A DNA stretch of 64,000 nt from Primula veris (lineage: Eukaryota > Streptophyta > Magnoliopsida > Ericales > Primulaceae), in contig OY821743.1 of the NCBI GenBank assembly GCA_963682055.1, positions 27,142,702 to 27,206,701 on the forward strand, given 5' to 3'. Made by a program: the position numbers and the translations under genes. Of this stretch, positions 57,448-64,000 are shown piece after piece; within the stretch, counting starts at the first letter, position 1, and every line of letters starts with the position of its first letter. The notes under the pieces are model-generated. The model ran no database searches and had not been told where the DNA came from. It was given only the letters and a program-made list of their open reading frames with translations.

Positions 57448-58115
57448 CTACCTGATTTTAGTTTTTACTATTTACCTATGCTCTGTATATATATATACAT
57501 ATACTATATGATATATCCAACTATCATTTATTCTTAACCACAAACTTATACATATACCTGATATTGTTCGTGTTTGGCAACACCTTTCTTTTGTTACCTT
57601 TTTTATTATTAGAAATATCCATGAGTGTTTGGTAGTTTGTCAGCTTTTATTAGCTTCTAATAAGCTAGCTTTTCGGTCCAAAATACTCAAAAAAAAGAAG
57701 CTAGCCTTTGGGTCCAAAAAACTGGAAAAGCTAGCTTTTGGGTGTAAAAAACTAAAAAAGCCAGCTTTTGGGTCAAAAAGGCTAAAAAATAAGCTCAAAA
57801 GCAGAAAAGCTAGGAATTTGCGGATTTTTTAAGCCTTTTTACATTAAATTTTCCAAAAATAGAAACTTTCTAATAGAATGTGTTTGTATATCTACAACTC
57901 ACTTATAAGTTAAAACTAGGTGACCAAGGATTTAGCAATAAAAATAAGTTATAACTTATAAGTCACTTGTAAGTAAAAAAGTAAAACCCTCTAAAAACCC
58001 TATCAATCTAATTAAATTACCAAGCGTCCGGGTGAAAATATTTGAGGGAATGAATAAATAATTAGATTAGATACAGTACGTTAGAAGTAGCGGGGGTGTA
58101 TATATAGAGAGAGAG
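57389..58115. repeat. Spacer of the glycine-rich exon array
   Basis: Intron-like sequence shared with the spacer before copy 3. It includes a low-complexity 'aagctagcttttgggt' tract at about 57660-57815 and the phrase 'acatatacctgatatt'. Similar phrases recur at 58378-58400, 58867-59040 and 59581-59600, showing that exon and flank were duplicated together. Confidence 0.6.
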
Positions 58116-58266
58116 ATGAGGATGAGGAGTAACAGTGAAGGCGGTGAGGAAAATGAAGTGGTATGGAAGCTTCCGACGCTTAAAACCAATCAGTTAGGAA
58201 AGCTTGGTCCCGCCTTCGGCCTCGGCGCCGGCTGTGGTTTCGGTCTCGGTGTCGGTCTCCTCGGAG
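58116..58266 (+). CDS. Glycine-rich protein, first exon, copy 2
   Basis: Same structure as copy 1, one codon longer: charged start, VVWKLPTLKTNQLGKLGP, the identical Gly-rich segment, and a donor 'gtttta' at 58267 in the same phase. A GA run lies just before the ATG. It differs from the other copies mainly in the first 15 codons (EGGEENE). All three copies remain open and spliceable, which argues for recent duplication or selection. Confidence 0.6.
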
Positions 58267-59303
58267 GTTTTATTTCCATTTCCCTCTCTCTCTCTATCTA
58301 TCTATCTGTTTTTAGTACTATACCTATGCCTCTGCATATACATACATATACATTCCATCATTTATTCTTTACCACAAGCTTATACATATACCTGATATTA
58401 TCGTATCTTTCTTTTTTTGTTACTATGCTTGGGTGCTGCAAGTCTAAACTCTCTCTTTCTCTATATATGTGTGTGTGTGTGTGTTTTGTTAAATATAGGG
58501 TGGACATCTTTTTTATGTTTGGCATCAGAATTTTTGGCCAAAAAAACTGCTTTGAAAAGGATCTCTTAAAAGAAGCTGATTATCGGCAGCAGTACTTGAT
58601 TGTGATTGTTTTGATAGATGAGTACCTCAATTGTTAATTCGGGGTTAAATTTAGGCATATTATAGACAATAGGATCAAAATGAAACTTCAAACTAAGTTA
58701 CATCCATTACTATTAACGACAGTATCTGAATTGTTATTGTTTTGTTTTAATAGATGAGTACCTCAATTGTTAATTCACGTAGTGTCTATATATATATATA
58801 TCTTATCTGTTTTTACTAATACTAATACATATATCCTAGTCCTACTATCATTTGTTCTTAACCACAAGCTTCCCCATACCTGATATTGTGCATGTTTGGC
58901 AATAACTTTTTTTTGTTAGTTTTTTTGTTAGGATAATCCATGAGTGTTTGGTATGTCAGCTTTTATTAGCTTCTAAAAAGCTAGCTTTTAGGCAAAAAAA
59001 AAAGCTAAAGAAGCTCAAAAGCGGTAAAGCTAGGAATTTGCGCCTTTTTTAGTCTTTTCACATTAAATTTTCCAAAAATGGAAACTTTCTAATAGGATGT
59101 GTTTGTATATCTACAACTCACTTATAAGTTAAAACTAGGTGACCAAGGACTTACCAATAAAATCAGTTATAAGTCACTTGTAAGTAAAAAATCTAAAAAT
59201 CCCATTAATCTATTCAAATACCAACCGGGTGAAATAATTGGGGAATAAATAAACAAATAGATACAGTACGTTTGAAGTAGCTAGGGGGTGTAGAGAGAGA
59301 GAG
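58267..59303. repeat. Second spacer of the glycine-rich exon array
   Basis: About 1 kb of intron-like repeats shared with the first spacer, including 'catgagtgtttggta' and 'gctagcttttaggcaaaa'. 'agatgagtacctcaattgtt' is duplicated at about 58616 and 58753. No gene. Confidence 0.55.
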
Positions 59304-59451
59304 ATGTGGAGGAGTAATAGTGGTGAGGATGAGGAAAAGGGAGTGATATGGAAGCTTCCGACGCTTAAAACCAATCAGGCAGGCAAGCTCGGTCCCGCCT
59401 TCGGCTTCGGCGCTGGCTGCGGTTTTGGTCTAGGTGTCGGCCTCCTCGGAG
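59304..59451 (+). CDS. Glycine-rich protein, first exon, copy 3
   Basis: Third copy, 49 codons plus one base, ending before a donor 'gtattt' at 59452. The segment reads VIWKLPTLKTNQAGKLGP, then AFGFGAGCGFGLGVGLLG. It is the copy nearest to any downstream exons and so the best candidate for use. I could not find the expected further Gly-rich exon before the window ends; a possible last exon at 63338 has a matching phase but no Gly-rich content. Confidence 0.6.
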
Positions 59452-61460
59452 GTATTTTTTCCATTTCTACCCCCCTTTCTCTATATCTATCTATCTATCT
59501 ATTTGTTTTTACTATTACCTACGCCTCTGCATATACATTACATAAAGTATATCCCATCATTTATTCTTAACCACAAGCTTATGCATATACCTGATATTAT
59601 CGTATCTTTCTTTTTTTGTTACTCTGCTGGGTGCTAAATTCTATGTGTGTGTGTATATATATACTAGTAATCCGAGATACGCTGCATATTGTTATTTTTT
59701 GGGGGGTTTGAAAGTAAATGAGGTAGAGTTTTAGGCATTTTCTTTATAAATTTAAAACATATAATTGGGAATTTATGAAAAGTAGTGAAGGTATATTTTG
59801 AAAAAGTTCATTTTAGCCTTCTAATAGTGAGGGTATATCAACTCTTTTTTTCTTAAGGTGATGAACGACTAAAATCGATCAAAAAAATTCCATATACGCG
59901 GTAGAAGTTCAGTTTTTTTCTCAATATTCGGTGTGCTGGAGTTCCCTTTAGCCTACTAAAAATTCCATATACGCGGTAGTATATATATATATATCTATCT
60001 ATCCATCGAGCCCACTTTATCCGTGTGAACCGAAAATAAATAATAATCATTAAAGAAAAAATAGAATACCTGTTAGATGCATTGGAGATGGAAGAATATG
60101 GCCTGTGGACTTTTGTTTTACAGAAAAATTGGAGAGATATGTTTTGGGGGGGGGGATGTTATCATTTTTAAAGATAACACAGTTGTTTTGTAAATTGGTT
60201 AATTTAAGGTTAATTTTGCAAATATTTGATTCAAGACTTCATAAGGCCTCTAGACATATATTAATAGTATAGATATATTGTAAACTATAGGTTAGAAATC
60301 GTATTTTTCATAATACGAGGATGTTACCAGCCTACTTGCTAATGTTATGTTTCTGGCTTGTTTTTTGAACTTATTTTTTTGTTTTGTTGTTGATTTTTGA
60401 TTAAAGATAATTTGGCAATCAGTTTTAAAGTCTGTTGTATATCTAGTACTATTTGTTTGATTAAGTGTGTGATTCATGAAGAGGTGACTCTACAGACTAC
60501 AGGTCTTTTTTTGGAGTTGTATTTGGTATCTCACATAAACCACAGAAAAATACATGGGCATTTTTGTTTCTTTTTTTTGATGGGAGAATAATGTTTGAAT
60601 TAGGTATGGGAAATTTTGCGATTTTTCAATAGTTAAGAGACATGGAAACTTTTGCCTGTTATAAATGCAAAAATACTTCATTTTCAAGAGTTAAGAAAAT
60701 GTTCCTTGTGATCATCATGGTTGAGTTTGAAAAAAATCAAATTATATTGTATTCAAGTAGTGAGTTTAAATGTGTGTTAGTGTATTTTTTTGGTAAAATT
60801 ATGAAACAAGATAATTAGAAAAATATCTCATAATGTGGTTTAATAGGATGTTCTCAGGTGAGCAAAACATAATTTTTACTTAAAATAAATGTACAAAATA
60901 GTATAAATTTAGTATTTGCTGAACATGCCCGACATATGACTTTTATCACTATGATATTATGTTAAGTTATATTTGCTGAACCACCCTGCCACTTTCTCAT
61001 AGGGACAAGCTATGGCTGCTATGTCGTTTAAGTATCTTCAATTAGAATGACACATGGTGAAAGGTATTTCAGCTTTCCATTTTTAGAATTATGCGTGTTA
61101 TCGATTATCTTTACCTGACAACAAGCATGCGTACAAAGTATATTATAGGTGATTGTTATTGGTTCGGTTTACTACATTTTTATCTGCTAGCACTTGATAA
61201 ATAGCTCTGACCGTTTTTTTTCCTTTCAATTTTGCCTTTAAAGCAAGACTCCATCATATTTGAGACAATTACCTTTGGCTATATTTCTCACTTATGTTCT
61301 CCTTCTTGTTTTTTTGGGTGGTAACATGAACAACATTTTTTTAGCTCTCATCTGAGTTACACTGAATCTGGTAACATAAAATTCACGAACCTTCGAAAGT
61401 TGGTTTACTGTGACTGAACGAACCATATTATGGCCTTGATTGTCTAGTCTTTTGAATGTC
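59452..61460. other. Downstream flank of glycine-rich exon copy 3
   Basis: AT-rich; may be intron. 'ccatatacgcggtag' is repeated at about 59890 and 59970. A run of G lies at about 60144-60156. No coding exon recognised. Confidence 0.4.
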
Positions 61461-62647
61461 TGTTAGGACCAGATTTCTGGTCTAAATATTATTAATTGTC
61501 TATTGGTTTTTCACTAAATAATCCTATCTGTTTATAATGAACTAAGACAGTGTTGTCAGGTTTCAAGTAATGTTGCAACTTCAGTTACAACCTTTGCTAA
61601 CAGGTTTCAAGTAATGTTGCAACCTCAGTTGCAACCTTTGTTGACAGGTTTCAAGTAATGTTGCAACCTCAGTTGCAACCTCAGTTCCAACCTGCTGTTC
61701 AGCAGAATTCTGTCTAGTTCTATTTATCTGCATAATTATTCTTTAATAATAATAATTTGTTTTAAAGTATGCAGGATATATTCTCATATGATCTTAAAGG
61801 ATTAATATGTGTTTATCGAGAATATCAAAGTGTTAAGGAAAGATGTTTTCTAAAAGTTATAAAGAGATTAGTTTATAAGGTTATGTTTCCTTTTAATTAT
61901 GATCTCTATTCTTATGCTTGTCCTTATCACTTGTTTCAATCTTTGATCTTTATATATTCAGTAAAGATACGTTTAAAGATTGAGTGTAATATGGAGTTGG
62001 ATGTTTCATATGTTTATGAAAAGATATTATCTCTAAAAGATATTATCTTTATATGTTTCCTAGTTAAAGAAAAAGACTAACTCCTATTATCAAGCTTGTT
62101 ATTAAACAGGAATTATCAATCCACGCTGAAGAGTTTGCTCATACATGGAAAGATTGAAGCCAATCAAAACAAGTCAAAGCAATCATAAAAGATCTTGAAG
62201 CAAGAAGATTGTTTTACTTGTATAAATAGTTTATAACTTAGCTTGTAAAAGTGTGTGTGTTCTAAATTATAAAGAACCCATTCTTGAGAGAATACACAAA
62301 GAGCTTTAAAAAGAAAACAATGGTGGGATGCCATTGATTTATTATTGATAGTTATAGAGTAGGAGCAATATAGAGATAGGCAGAAAAATCTAGAGGGAGT
62401 CTGAGAGTTTTTCATTAAGACTTGAATCCTATATTGTAAGCTTTTTATAATATCATAATCTGGGTAAGTGCCCCGGAGACGTAGCCTAGTTAGGTGAACT
62501 CCGTTGTTAAATGTGCGTGTGATTTATTTCAAGTACATTTAACTTTACACAGTTCTGTCCATTAATACACTAGGTTCTAACTGTGGTTGCAACCTCACTT
62601 GGAACCTTACTGCAAAACTGCAACTAGAACAGCGGATAAGAATTTCA
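61461..62647. mobile_element. Solo LTR, 1.19 kb
   Basis: Starts TGTTAGGACC and ends in CA. The same 5 bases, atgtc, lie on each side (61456-61460 and 62648-62652). Inside are a TATA-like 'tgtataaatag' near 62220 and a 'gtgccccggagacgtag' block near 62468, which is common in the 3' part of plant copia LTRs. There is no gag-pol, so this is what remains after recombination between two LTRs. A 44-bp tandem repeat lies near its left end. Strand is probably + by the TATA position. Confidence 0.75.
61557..61690. repeat. 44-bp tandem repeat inside the solo LTR
   Basis: 'caggtttcaagtaatgttgc' starts at 61557, 61601 and 61645. A related 'gttgcaacctca' recurs at the far end (about 62585). Confidence 0.9.
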
Positions 62648-62652
62648 ATGTC

Positions 62653-63337
62653 ATTTGTCTCTTATATTAGGCCTTGAATTGCTTTGACTTGAAAGACAAA
62701 AAATTCAGTCATTTTTGCATTGAGCTTGAAAGTAAGATTGTAGACTTTGAGGATGCCCACACTCCCAATTTCGTCTTCTCTTTTTATTATTTTGTCTGAT
62801 GCTTGTACAGACCTCTCTTACTGAGTTAACTTTTTTATGATATACGCTTTTCCTAATCTGGTTGGCATGATTCATGGACATGGACTAATGCAAGTTACAT
62901 TGACTGATTAACCAAGTTTTTTCTTTGACTGATTAACCAAGATGCATTGATAATATTCTTAAGAAAAAAACAGGTATAAGTGACATTGTTAGGCTTTTCA
63001 ATAAATATTTCTGTCTGTCTTCTGGAATGAAAAAAATTACTCTTTGAATTGTATTTATACTTATTTACATTCGATAGATGACTAGGGCTAACCTAGTAGC
63101 CAGAACTCACTCTCTTTTTGTTTTTGGGTTTGGATCTCAGGGGTAGGACTGAAATCATTAGAAATATGTACCTTAAATTTTGATTATAACCCTGGTCAAG
63201 GCGTACAAATTGATAATTTGTTTCATAAGTTTTATTTTCTTTTCCTCTTTAAAGTACCATCTATTATGTCAGTAATTGTTTATTATTAAGTTTTATTTTT
63301 ATTGGATCTGCAATCTTGTTTTTTTTTTTCCTTTTAG
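62653..63337. other. Intergenic or intronic, no recognisable gene
   Basis: AT-rich with pyrimidine-rich patches. Nothing supported beyond possible intron character. Confidence 0.35.
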
Positions 63338-63456
63338 AGTCATCGTTAGGTGGCAAATCTTTTAAACTAAATCAATCAGGGGGTGACCAAAAGAGAATCT
63401 CTGAAATCTATAGCAGGAAAAATAAACAAGCCAGTGAGGGCTTATTGACAAAATAG
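63338..63456 (+). CDS. Possible terminal coding exon (unassigned)
   Basis: A long T-rich tract ending 'ccttttag' (acceptor at 63336-63337) is followed by an open stretch of 38 codons to a TAG at 63454-63456. The peptide is Ser/Lys-rich (SSLGGKSFKLNQSGGDQKR and onward, ending LLTK). It needs one base from a preceding exon, which is the phase left by all three glycine-rich first exons upstream. I recognise no family. It could be the last exon of that gene, an exon of another gene, or chance. Confidence 0.25.
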
Positions 63457-64000
63457 GGGAGTGATAATCTTCTTTACCCCAAATTATTCAATTTCGTGTT
63501 TCTACACACCACATTACCGAAAAATAATTATAATGTATAACATTCCAGACATCATTGACACAACTATCCCCACTGTATAGTAAAGGTATAATGGGCCCTG
63601 CAATGAATGCTGTACTATTGAGGAAAACTATACCAAATGTCCATACCCACTAGGCAGTGAAGAAGAAGGTGATCTGTAGAAACCGATCTCCAAATATAAG
63701 AACTCTCTTTTTATTTGAGTTTACCAGTAGTCATTATAGCTTCATGGACAAAACCGTGGGAGGAGTTTGCGGTCCCCTCCCTTACCGTTGTCTGACTGTG
63801 GACTTTTAGTGGTTTTTCTGAAAGATTTTCCTGAAACCTGGGTTCCCAGAAACTATTGTTTGGAAACTTTACTTACCGAAAAAAATTATTTTGGAAACCC
63901 TGTCTGTTATAAGGTCCAAATTCTCAGTAACTGGATTCTGAACCATCTATACAGAGAATAAAATTTCTTAGAATAGACTCAATATTTCCCAAGTTGCTAT
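63457..64000. other. Right edge, no recognisable gene
   Basis: Non-coding as far as can be seen. A short open frame at 63767-63961 has no family resemblance. Confidence 0.35.

Noticed and set aside
57241..59451. Calling the glycine-rich exons TGD5
   Set aside because: Both are small and Gly-rich, but the charged start and the KLPTLK segment do not fit what I know of TGD5, so no symbol is given.

Overview
This window is eukaryotic nuclear DNA from a flowering plant, most likely a eudicot. Genes are split by long AT-rich GT-AG introns, most of the sequence is transposon or simple-repeat derived, and every recognisable protein belongs to a plant family. I cannot name the species from the sequence alone.

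Five genes can be read. (1) An F-box/LRR (FBD-type) protein, + strand, 11007-13156, 3 exons. (2) A Deg/HtrA serine protease of the plant DEG9/DEG10 type with a mitochondrial-looking N terminus, + strand, 20353-29271, 8 exons, 570 aa. (3) A mitochondrial ClpX AAA+ unfoldase, + strand, 36035-44811, 16 exons, 674 aa. (4) A small one-domain cupin, - strand, 48403-45813, 2 exons, convergent with ClpX. (5) An intronless berberine-bridge-enzyme-like FAD oxidoreductase, - strand, 51728-50013. A sixth locus at the right edge (57241-59451) holds three tandem copies of the first exon of a glycine-rich protein; its remaining exons are not clearly visible.

Layout: 1-5.5 kb is AT-rich repeats and a hAT-like element. 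5.5-9.1 kb holds four decayed copies of the Deg exon 1. 9.1-20 kb holds a copia 3' end with a nested Helitron-like insert, the F-box gene, foldback elements, and copia and chromovirus remnants. 20.3-29.3 kb is the working Deg gene, with one more decoy exon 1 in intron 1. 29.3-36 kb is repeats, two LTR/foldback insertions with clear target-site duplications, and repeated blocks upstream of ClpX. 36-52 kb is ClpX, cupin and BBE-like. 52-57 kb is foldback elements. 57-60 kb is the glycine-rich exon array. 61.5-62.6 kb is a solo LTR.

The most unusual feature is repeated first-exon duplication. The Deg first exon and its splice donor occur many times over 16 kb. One copy lies in a 198-bp near-perfect palindrome that would fold into a long hairpin RNA matching Deg exon-1 sequence. 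A second, unrelated gene at the other end of the window has also had its first exon tripled. Deg and ClpX, both probably mitochondrial protein-quality-control factors, are neighbours on the same strand.
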